Under the pieces are notes generated by a model. That model saw nothing but the letters and a program-made list of their open reading frames with translations. It made no database searches and was not told the DNA's origin. This document shows, one piece after another, positions 1 through 5,482 of a stretch of 5,482 nucleotides of DNA. The stretch is from SZUA-448 sp964602475. Lineage in GTDB: Bacteria > Bacillota > Clostridia > Lachnospirales > Lachnospiraceae. The stretch lies in assembly GCA_964602475.1 (NCBI GenBank), contig CAZRRN010000092.1, positions 1-5,482 on the forward strand. The letters run 5' to 3'. Position 1 is the stretch's first letter. Each line of letters opens with the position of its first letter. Position numbers and translations under genes: made by a program.

Positions 1-755
1 AGCTTGCAGGTGCTTCACCACTCAAAAAATCCATAGTAGACAGAGGAATTGATTTTATTATCGTAAGAGAGCTTATCGGCGGCGTTTATTTCGGTGAGCA
101 TAAGACTGAAAATACAGACGGGGAAAAAACAGCTACTGATATTCTGAAATACAGCGAGTCCGAAATTGAGCGCATCGGCAGAATAGGATTTGAAACGGCA
201 ATGAAGCGCAATAAAAAACTGTGCTCGGTGGAAAAAAGTAACGTGCTCGATTCCAGCCGTCTCTGGAAAAGTGTTATGCACAGACTTGCGGATGAATATC
301 CGCAGGTTGAGCTTTCAGATATGCTGGTAGACAACTGCGCTATGCAGATTGTAAAGGACCCTTCACAGTTTGATGTAATTGTTACAGAAAATATGTTCGG
401 AGATATACTTTCTGATGAAGCGTCTATGATTACAGGTTCAATCGGAATGATTCCTTCATCTTCTCTTGGCGCCACATCATGCGGACTGTACGAGCCTATT
501 CATGGTTCAGCTCCTGATATTGCAGGAACAGATACCGCAAATCCAATCGGAACTATACTTTCTGCCGCTATGATGCTCAGATACAGCTTCGAAATGAATG
601 ACGAGGCACAGGCAATAGAAAATGCTGTTTTTGAGATACTTGACAAAGGATACCGCACATCGGATATTATGCCTTCTGATAAAAACGAATCAGAAAAGTG
701 TATTAAGGTGGGCTGTAAAGAATGTGGAAGACTTATAACGTCCCACATAAGATAG
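1..755 (+). CDS. leuB: 3-isopropylmalate dehydrogenase, C-terminal part (5' end outside window)
   Basis: LeuB is a cytoplasmic NAD-dependent enzyme that oxidises and decarboxylates 3-isopropylmalate to 2-ketoisocaproate in the leucine branch. The reading frame is open from the window edge (first full codon at 3) to TAG at 753-755, giving 250 residues. The family is about 355-365 residues long, so roughly 105-115 N-terminal residues are missing only because the window is cut. Visible motifs, numbered from the first full codon, are RELIGGVYFG with the catalytic Tyr at 29, catalytic Lys78 in SVEKSNVLDSS, Asp110 in VDNCAMQ, and Asp134 and Asp138 in ENMFGDILSDEA (metal and substrate ligands). The NAD-binding YEPIHGSAPDIAG segment spans 163-175. 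The spacing of Lys78, Asp110, Asp134 and Asp138 matches the E. coli enzyme (195/227/251/255). HGSAPDIAG with these neighbours favours isopropylmalate over isocitrate or tartrate dehydrogenase. The stop overlaps the ribosome binding site of ilvB, which suggests cotranscription and translational coupling. Confidence 0.96.
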   Translation, partial: LAGASPLKKSIVDRGIDFIIVRELIGGVYFGEHKTENTDGEKTATDILKYSESEIERIGRIGFETAMKRNKKLCSVEKSNVLDSSRLWKSVMHRLADEYPQVELSDMLVDNCAMQIVKDPSQFDVIVTENMFGDILSDEASMITGSIGMIPSSSLGATSCGLYEPIHGSAPDIAGTDTANPIGTILSAAMMLRYSFEMNDEAQAIENAVFEILDKGYRTSDIMPSDKNESEKCIKVGCKECGRLITSHIR

Positions 756-759
756 GAGG
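754..759 (+). promoter_or_regulatory. Shine-Dalgarno site of ilvB, overlapping the leuB stop codon
   Basis: A perfect AGGAGG lies 9 nt upstream of the ATG at 769. Its first two bases are the last two bases of the leuB TAG stop. Ribosomes ending leuB would terminate directly on the ilvB initiation region, an arrangement typical of translational coupling. The site fixes the ilvB start at 769. Confidence 0.85.
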
Positions 760-768
760 AATGGTCAC

Positions 769-2436
769 ATGATATTATCAGGTGCAGATATTGTTGTACG
801 AACCTTGATTGAACAGGGATGTGATGTCGTTTTCGGCTATCCCGGAGGACAGATTATTAATGTATATGACTCCCTGTATAAATACCGTGATGAGCTTACT
901 CATATTCTGACAGCTCATGAGCAGGGGGCTTCCCATGCTGCTGACGGCTATGCGAGAGCAACAGGAAAGGTCGGAGTTGTTATTGCAACATCAGGCCCGG
1001 GAGCAACTAACCTTGTAACAGGAATAGCTACTGCATATCTCGATTCAATCCCGATGGTAGCTATTACGGGAAATGTTTTTTCCTCATATATAGGTTCTGA
1101 CAGCTTTCAGGAGATTGATATAACAGGAATAACACTTCCTATTACAAAGCACAATTATGTTATCGGCAGTGTCGATGAGCTTGCCGACACAATCCGTGAA
1201 GCCTTCAGACTTGCAGTTTCAGGCAGACCGGGACCTGTTCTCATTGATATCCCAAAGGATATACAGATAGCAAAATGTGAACATGAGCCAAAAGCCCCTT
1301 GTGTTCCTGATGAACGCATACATGCGGACGATATCAGTATAAAAGAAGCCGCAGAATGTATTTCTGAAGCGGAACGTCCTTTTATATATTTCGGAGGCGG
1401 ACTTATTTCATCACATGCTGAAGATGAGCTTATGCAGCTTGCGGATTTAATTGATGCCCCGATAGGCTGCTCTCTTATGGGGATTTCAGGGGTTGAAACT
1501 GATCACCCAAGATTCCTTGGAATGCAGGGCATGCACGGCCATTATGCCTCATCAGTTGCAATGCATCGTGCAGACTGTATAATCTCTCTTGGTGTACGAT
1601 TTAATGACAGAGTTACAGGCAACCGAGAAAAGTTTGCAAAGAATGCAAAAATAATTCACATAGATGTTGACAGCTCTGAATTATCAAAAATAATTTCACC
1701 TGCATATGCAATCCGCGGCGATGTAAAGTATACGGTAAAAAAACTTATAGAATACCTTGCTCCTGTGAAACATTCGCAGTGGTGGGAAACTATAAAGGGT
1801 CTTCGCGCAGAGGAAACAGCTATCATGGATAAGCGTGAAGGTCTTACCCCTTTAAGAGTAATGGAGCAGCTAAACAGGCATCTGCTTCCTGATACTCCGG
1901 TAGCTACAGATGTAGGACAGCATCAGATGTGGGCAGCTCAGTATCTTAATTTCAAAAAAAGCAGAAGGTTTATTTCCAGCGGCGGTCTCGGTACTATGGG
2001 CTTCGGGATAGGTGCTGCCATAGGTGCACAAATAGGAACAGGTAAACATACAGTACTTGTAACAGGCGACGGAAGCTTTGGAATGTGCCTTCAGGAGCTT
2101 GCAACTGCTGTATCATATAAAATTCCTCTTGTTATCCTTATGCTTAATAACGGCGTGCTTGGTATGGTTCGTCAATGGCAGACACTGTTTTTTAACGAGC
2201 ATTATTCAAACACGGTGCTTGACAGAAAAACTGACTTTGTACAGCTTATAAAGGCATTCGGCTCTGACGGTGTTCGTGTAAACAACATAGATGAACTCAG
2301 CCCGGCACTTGAAAAGGCATTTTCTTACGACGGTCCGTATCTTATAGAGTGTATGATAGATAAGGATGAGTTCGTTTTACCGATGCTTCCGCCGGGGGGC
2401 TCAATGGATGATATAATCGTAAAGGTGGGTGATTGA
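769..2436 (+). CDS. ilvB: Acetolactate synthase (acetohydroxyacid synthase), large catalytic subunit
   Basis: The enzyme uses ThDP, Mg2+ and FAD to condense two pyruvates to 2-acetolactate, or pyruvate with 2-ketobutyrate to 2-aceto-2-hydroxybutyrate. This is the first common step of valine, leucine and isoleucine synthesis. The 555-residue length is normal for the bacterial subunit. The N-terminal ThDP pyrimidine-binding domain (about 1-170) carries the catalytic Glu51 in AHEQGA and the SGPGATNLVTG segment (75-85). The central domain (about 190-330) has the FAD-region motif GVRFNDRVTG (275-284). The C-terminal domain (about 360-540) has the ThDP-diphosphate motif from GDGSFGM (433-439) to the Asn-Asn pair at 460-461, and GMVRQWQ (465-471) lining the active-site entrance. 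The tail VLPMLPPGG (536-544) is typical of biosynthetic AHAS and argues against catabolic AlsS. The adjacent regulatory subunit gene ilvN supports this. Residues 28 (Gln) and 104 (Phe) differ from the usual Ala and Pro at known inhibitor-contact positions. Confidence 0.97.
   Translation: MILSGADIVVRTLIEQGCDVVFGYPGGQIINVYDSLYKYRDELTHILTAHEQGASHAADGYARATGKVGVVIATSGPGATNLVTGIATAYLDSIPMVAITGNVFSSYIGSDSFQEIDITGITLPITKHNYVIGSVDELADTIREAFRLAVSGRPGPVLIDIPKDIQIAKCEHEPKAPCVPDERIHADDISIKEAAECISEAERPFIYFGGGLISSHAEDELMQLADLIDAPIGCSLMGISGVETDHPRFLGMQGMHGHYASSVAMHRADCIISLGVRFNDRVTGNREKFAKNAKIIHIDVDSSELSKIISPAYAIRGDVKYTVKKLIEYLAPVKHSQWWETIKGLRAEETAIMDKREGLTPLRVMEQLNRHLLPDTPVATDVGQHQMWAAQYLNFKKSRRFISSGGLGTMGFGIGAAIGAQIGTGKHTVLVTGDGSFGMCLQELATAVSYKIPLVILMLNNGVLGMVRQWQTLFFNEHYSNTVLDRKTDFVQLIKAFGSDGVRVNNIDELSPALEKAFSYDGPYLIECMIDKDEFVLPMLPPGGSMDDIIVKVGD
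2423..2428 (+). promoter_or_regulatory. Probable Shine-Dalgarno site of ilvN, supporting a TTG start at 2438
   Basis: AGGTGG, one mismatch from AGGAGG, lies inside the last codons of ilvB. It is 9 nt upstream of TTG at 2438, the same spacing as the ilvB site. The alternative in-frame GTG at 2429 starts directly after this sequence and would have only a weak AAAGG about 3 nt away, which is too close for efficient initiation. The ATG at 2442 is out of frame. Confidence 0.6.
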
Positions 2437-2437
2437 T

Positions 2438-2941
2438 TTGCATGAATTTACTTTGGCTGTTCTTGTAAAAAACAAATACGGCGTTCTTAACAGAGTTACA
2501 AGTATGTTCAGAAGACGCAGATTCAATATCCGTTCCCTCAGTGTAAGTGAGACGGAAACCGATGAATACTCAAGAATTACAGTAACATCTTATGGATGCG
2601 ATACAGAAAAATGTCAGCTGATAGATCAGCTTTCAAAGCTGGTGGATGTCTGCTTTGTCAGGGAGCTTGCAGATAAGGATTCAGTAGGCTTTGAGCTTCT
2701 GCTTGTCAAAATCAGAAATGACCCTGAAAACCGTGCAGCTGTCCGTGACACAGCAGATTCCTATGGTGCAGAAACTGTAGACTACACAAGAGAATCAGTT
2801 ATTCTGAAGCTTACGGGAAGTACGCGTAAAATAAATGCTTTTATTGACCTTATGCGTGATTTTTCAATACTTGAAATCTGTCGTACAGGAGTTGCATCTC
2901 TTGAACGCGGAAACACAACGATACGTAAAATTAAAATATAA
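2438..2941 (+). CDS. ilvN: Acetolactate synthase, small regulatory subunit
   Basis: The small subunit binds IlvB, raises its activity, and confers feedback inhibition, classically by valine. With the TTG start at 2438 the protein has 167 residues, close to the family norm of about 160-170. The ACT domain (about 4-78) begins EFTLAVLVKNKYGVLNRV and continues MFRRRRFNIRSLSV. Asn12, Gly15 and Asn30 match the valine-site residues Asn11, Gly14 and Asn29 of E. coli IlvH, so feedback control is plausible. The C-terminal small-subunit domain (about 83-160) includes FELLLVKIR, GAETVDYT and EICRTGVASLERG. Starting at TTG leaves one base between the ilvB TGA and ilvN. The alternative GTG start at 2429 adds three residues and overlaps ilvB by 8 nt. 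I prefer TTG on ribosome-site spacing and fit to family N-termini. Either start implies coupled translation with ilvB, which suits subunits of one complex. Confidence 0.93.
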   Translation: MHEFTLAVLVKNKYGVLNRVTSMFRRRRFNIRSLSVSETETDEYSRITVTSYGCDTEKCQLIDQLSKLVDVCFVRELADKDSVGFELLLVKIRNDPENRAAVRDTADSYGAETVDYTRESVILKLTGSTRKINAFIDLMRDFSILEICRTGVASLERGNTTIRKIKI

Positions 2942-2954
2942 AAACTAAACAGAA

Positions 2955-2959
2955 AGAGG
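2955..2959 (+). promoter_or_regulatory. Shine-Dalgarno site of ilvC
   Basis: AGAGG lies 8 nt upstream of the ATG at 2968, within the 26-bp ilvN-ilvC gap. It supports this start, which also gives a canonical IlvC N-terminus. The rest of the gap shows no hairpin or promoter. Confidence 0.7.
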
Positions 2960-2967
2960 TAATTATT

Positions 2968-3984
2968 ATGTCAAAAATTTATTATCAGAAAGACTGCAAT
3001 CTTCAGAAATTGGAGGGTAAGACTGTTGCAGTTATCGGTTATGGTTCTCAGGGACACGCACACGCTCTTAACCTTAAAGATAGCGGTGTAAAAGTTGTTG
3101 TAGGTCTTTATGAAGGAAGTAAAAGCTGGAAAAAGGCAGAAACACAGGGATTGACTGTTATGACTGCTGCAGAGGCAACAAAAGCAGCCGATGTAATCAT
3201 GATTCTTATAAATGATGAAAAGCAGGCAAAGCTTTATAAGGAGAGCATTGAGCCTAACCTCACAGAAGGCAAAACACTTGCATTTGCTCACGGATTTAAT
3301 ATTCATTATGGATGTATACAACCGCCAAAGAACATAAATGTTATCATGGTTGCACCAAAGGGTCCTGGCCATACGGTAAGAAGTGAATATCAGGCAGGAA
3401 AAGGAGTACCTTGTCTTATTGCCATAGAACAGGACGCTACAGGTGATGCGCTTGATATCGGTCTTGCATATGCTCTCGGTATCGGTGGTGCAAGAGCGGG
3501 AGTTCTCGAAACAACATTCAGAACAGAAACAGAAACTGACCTTTTCGGTGAACAGGCTGTACTCTGCGGCGGTGTTTGCGCACTTATGCAGGCCGGATAT
3601 GAAACTCTTGTTGAAGCAGGATATGACCCTAGAAATGCTTATTTTGAGTGTATCCATGAAATGAAGCTGATTGTTGACCTTATTTATCAGAGCGGATTTG
3701 CAGGTATGAGATATTCTGTTTCAAATACAGCAGAATACGGCGATTATATAACAGGTCCTAAAATCATTACAGATGAAACAAAGAAAGCAATGAAAAAGGT
3801 TTTGAAGGATATCCAGGACGGAACATTCGCAAAGGACTTCCTGCTTGACATGTCAGAATCAAGTTCACAGGTGCATTTTAATGCTATGAGAAAGATTGCT
3901 GCAGAGCACCCGAGTGAGATTGTCGGCGCAGATATCCGCAAGTTATACAGCTGGAGCGATGAAGATAAATTAATCAATAATTAA
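2968..3984 (+). CDS. ilvC: Ketol-acid reductoisomerase (acetohydroxyacid isomeroreductase), short class I
   Basis: IlvC catalyses a Mg2+-dependent alkyl migration followed by NAD(P)H reduction. It converts 2-acetolactate to 2,3-dihydroxy-isovalerate, and 2-aceto-2-hydroxybutyrate to 2,3-dihydroxy-3-methylvalerate. The 338 residues match class I enzymes and are far shorter than the class II enzymes of E. coli or plants. The N-terminal Rossmann domain (about 1-182) has GYGSQGHAHALNL (24-36), the cofactor loop GLYEGSKSW (46-54), and catalytic-region His108 in FAHGFNIHY. The segment APKGPGHTVRSEY follows at 129-141. The C-terminal knotted helical domain (about 183-328) supplies the Mg2+ and substrate residues Asp191 and Glu195 in DLFGEQ, Glu227 and Glu231 in YFECIHE, and Ser252 in YSVSNTAEYGD. 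All catalytic residues are intact. Tyr48 replaces the Arg seen in many NADPH-dependent relatives, so cofactor preference cannot be taken as NADPH. The gene sits between the enzymes that make its substrate and use its product. Confidence 0.98.
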   Translation: MSKIYYQKDCNLQKLEGKTVAVIGYGSQGHAHALNLKDSGVKVVVGLYEGSKSWKKAETQGLTVMTAAEATKAADVIMILINDEKQAKLYKESIEPNLTEGKTLAFAHGFNIHYGCIQPPKNINVIMVAPKGPGHTVRSEYQAGKGVPCLIAIEQDATGDALDIGLAYALGIGGARAGVLETTFRTETETDLFGEQAVLCGGVCALMQAGYETLVEAGYDPRNAYFECIHEMKLIVDLIYQSGFAGMRYSVSNTAEYGDYITGPKIITDETKKAMKKVLKDIQDGTFAKDFLLDMSESSSQVHFNAMRKIAAEHPSEIVGADIRKLYSWSDEDKLINN

Positions 3985-4034
3985 TTGTGTTAAAACCGTC
4001 TTGGTAATCAATTTTAAATTTGAGGAGAGATAAA
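3985..4034 (+). other. ilvC-ilvD intergenic gap with ilvD Shine-Dalgarno site
   Basis: This 50-bp AT-rich spacer is the longest gap in the window. It contains GAGGAGAG at 4022-4029, with the AGGAG core at 4023-4027, 7 nt before the ilvD ATG at 4035. I see no stem-loop followed by a T-run and no convincing -35/-10 pair, so readthrough from ilvC to ilvD is the simplest reading. Confidence 0.6.
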
Positions 4035-5482
4035 ATGAACAGCGAATTTCTTATTTTAGGAAATCATAATGCACCACATCGTGCGTTATATCACGCTCTT
4101 GGATTAACTGAAGAAGAACTTAAACGCCCTATGGTAGGAATTGTAAGCTCATACAATGAAATTGTTCCAGGACATATGAATCTTGATAAAATAGTAGACG
4201 CTGTAAAACTTGGCGTTGCTATGGCGGGAGGTACTCCCATTGTATTTCCTGCTATTGCTGTTTGCGACGGAATTGCTATGGGTCACAACGGAATGAAATA
4301 TTCGCTTGTAACCCGAGATCTGATTGCAGACTCTACTGAAGCGATGGCATTGGCACATGGATTTGACGCTCTTGTAATGGTGCCCAACTGCGATAAAAAC
4401 GTACCGGGGCTTCTTATGGCAGCAGCAAGGATCAATATTCCCACAGTTTTTGTAAGCGGAGGCCCTATGCTTGCAGGAAGAATTAACGGAGAAAAAACAA
4501 GCCTGTCCACAATGTTTGAAGCAGTTGGGAAGTTGAATGCAGGTAAAATCACAGAAGAAGAGCTTTATGAATATGAATGCAAGGCTTGCCCTTCGTGTGG
4601 TTCCTGTTCTGGTATGTATACAGCAAATTCTATGAATTGCCTTACAGAAGCTCTTGGTATGGGACTCAGAGGAAATGGAACAATTCCAGCAGTTTATTCT
4701 GCACGCATTGAGCTTGCAAAGCACGCAGGTGCAGCAGTAATGGAAATGGTGAAAAAGGATATCCGCCCGCGTGACATTATGACAAAAGAAGCCCTTTTAA
4801 ACGCTTTAACGGTTGATATGGCGCTGGGATGTTCTACTAACTCTATGCTTCATTTGCCTGCAATAGCACATGAATGTGATGTAGAAATCAACCTCGATAT
4901 CGCAAATGAAATCAGCGCTAAAACGCCAAATCTATGTCATCTTGCTCCAGCAGGCAGGACTTATATGGAAGATCTGGACGAAGCAGGCGGTGTCTTTGCT
5001 GTTATGAATGAGCTGAATAAAAAAGGACTTATTAACACTGAATGTATGACAGTCAGCGGAAAGACAGTTGGAGAAAACATCAAAAATTGCAAAAATCTCA
5101 ACATAGATGTTATAAGACCGATTGAAAATCCATACAGTGAAACCGGCGGTATTGCAGTTTTAAAAGGGAATCTTGCTCCTGAAGGAAGCGTTGTTAAAAG
5201 ATCAGCTGTTGTACCCGAAATGCTGGTGCACGAAGGTCCTGCGAGAGTCTTTGATTGTGAGGAAGACGCACAGCTCTTTATTAATTCTGGAAAGGTTACG
5301 GCAGGGGATGTTATCGTTATCCGTTATGAAGGTCCTAAAGGTGGTCCCGGTATGAGAGAGATGCTAAATCCTACCTCTGCAATAATGGGCATGGGACTTG
5401 GCAGTAGCGTTGTGCTGATCACGGACGGAAGATTCAGCGGAGCAACCCGAGGTGCCTGCATAGGTCACGTTACACCTGAAGC
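4035..5482 (+). CDS. ilvD: Dihydroxy-acid dehydratase, N-terminal 482 residues (3' end outside window)
   Basis: IlvD is a cytoplasmic Fe-S dehydratase. It converts 2,3-dihydroxy-isovalerate to 2-ketoisovalerate, and 2,3-dihydroxy-3-methylvalerate to 2-keto-3-methylvalerate. From ATG at 4035 the frame stays open to the window end, giving 482 full codons. The family has about 550-620 residues, so roughly 70 or more are cut off. Visible motifs are SSYNEIVPGHMNLD (38-51), VCDGIAMGH (76-84), and PNCDKNVPG (117-125) with cluster ligand Cys119 and the Lys121 that is carbamylated in the family. CPSCGSCSGMYTAN (185-198) provides a second cluster cysteine, probably Cys191. ALGCSTNSMLHL (263-274), GPKGGPGMREM (433-443) and GRFSGATRG (465-473), with the catalytic-base Ser468, complete the set. 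Position 46 is Gly where [2Fe-2S] enzymes have a third Cys. The E. coli-type oxygen-labile [4Fe-4S] enzyme also has VPGH there. Sugar-acid dehydratases such as Edd are related, but the operon context and overall sequence favour IlvD. Confidence 0.96.
   Translation, partial: MNSEFLILGNHNAPHRALYHALGLTEEELKRPMVGIVSSYNEIVPGHMNLDKIVDAVKLGVAMAGGTPIVFPAIAVCDGIAMGHNGMKYSLVTRDLIADSTEAMALAHGFDALVMVPNCDKNVPGLLMAAARINIPTVFVSGGPMLAGRINGEKTSLSTMFEAVGKLNAGKITEEELYEYECKACPSCGSCSGMYTANSMNCLTEALGMGLRGNGTIPAVYSARIELAKHAGAAVMEMVKKDIRPRDIMTKEALLNALTVDMALGCSTNSMLHLPAIAHECDVEINLDIANEISAKTPNLCHLAPAGRTYMEDLDEAGGVFAVMNELNKKGLINTECMTVSGKTVGENIKNCKNLNIDVIRPIENPYSETGGIAVLKGNLAPEGSVVKRSAVVPEMLVHEGPARVFDCEEDAQLFINSGKVTAGDVIVIRYEGPKGGPGMREMLNPTSAIMGMGLGSSVVLITDGRFSGATRGACIGHVTPE

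Noticed and set aside
72..92. RELIGG in LeuB instead of the more familiar RELTGG
   Set aside because: It is a single Thr-to-Ile change next to otherwise intact catalytic motifs. I believe it also occurs in other clostridial LeuB proteins, so it is not evidence of altered function.
86..475. 129-codon open frame on the - strand inside leuB
   Set aside because: It is Ser/Ile-rich with no domain or plausible ribosome site, and is fully explained as the shadow of the conserved leuB frame.
2971..3657. Long open frame (228 codons) on the - strand, antisense to ilvC
   Set aside because: It lies wholly inside ilvC. Its translation is rich in Cys, Ser and Phe with no recognisable domain, as expected from reading a conserved gene backwards. 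The + strand frame has every IlvC catalytic motif.
3443..3664. 73-codon + strand frame within ilvC
   Set aside because: It is an out-of-frame shadow of ilvC. There is no ribosome site, and the codons follow the ilvC frame.
3985..4034. Possible terminator or promoter between ilvC and ilvD (ACC-GTCTT-GGT mini-hairpin; AT-rich stretch near 4011-4019)
   Set aside because: The hairpin has only about 3 bp and no following T-run. No -35/-10 pair with proper spacing can be placed ahead of the ilvD ribosome site.
4149..4724. Cysteine- and histidine-rich 191-codon open frame on the - strand
   Set aside because: It is antisense to ilvD. The apparent Cys/His richness comes from complementing Ala/Met/Thr codons (GCA, ATG, ACA read as TGC, CAT, TGT). 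It is not a metal-binding protein.
5173..5355. 60-codon + strand frame within ilvD
   Set aside because: It is an out-of-frame shadow of ilvD, whose own frame continues uninterrupted with conserved IlvD motifs.

Overview
This window is a compact, single-strand block of branched-chain amino acid (BCAA) biosynthesis genes in the order leuB (5'-truncated) - ilvB - ilvN - ilvC - ilvD (3'-truncated), all on the + strand. The sequence is moderately AT-rich by eye. The genes have strong AGGAGG-type Shine-Dalgarno sites, an apparent TTG start, and protein sequences that look like Clostridia (Bacillota), most like gut or rumen Ruminococcaceae/Lachnospiraceae. Examples are the 555-residue IlvB, the short class I IlvC with a GLYEGSKSW cofactor loop, and an IlvD with VPGHMNL in place of the cysteine-containing motif. 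The lineage is a judgement from protein character. There is no rRNA or other phylogenetic marker here.

Layout: positions 1-755 hold the last 250 residues of 3-isopropylmalate dehydrogenase (leuB). After 13 bp comes ilvB (769-2436), the acetolactate synthase catalytic subunit. ilvN (about 2438-2941), the small regulatory subunit, follows with essentially no gap. After 26 bp is ilvC (2968-3984), ketol-acid reductoisomerase. After 50 bp is ilvD (4035 to beyond the window end), dihydroxy-acid dehydratase. No gap exceeds 50 bp, and none contains a convincing promoter or terminator, so the block reads as one operon that starts upstream and continues downstream of the window.

How the genes work together: IlvB/IlvN condense pyruvate with pyruvate or 2-ketobutyrate. 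IlvC isomerises and reduces the product. IlvD dehydrates it to 2-ketoisovalerate (valine and leucine precursor) or 2-keto-3-methylvalerate (isoleucine precursor). LeuB performs the oxidative decarboxylation in the leucine branch that starts from 2-ketoisovalerate. The window therefore encodes the full common ilv pathway up to the last transamination, plus one leucine-specific step. leuA, leuC and leuD may lie upstream.

I found no mobile element, CRISPR array, RNA gene, or sign of an undescribed system. This is ordinary core metabolism. The points worth a second look are residue-level: the cofactor loop of IlvC, the missing third cluster cysteine in IlvD, natural substitutions at two herbicide-site positions in IlvB, and the start codon of ilvN.
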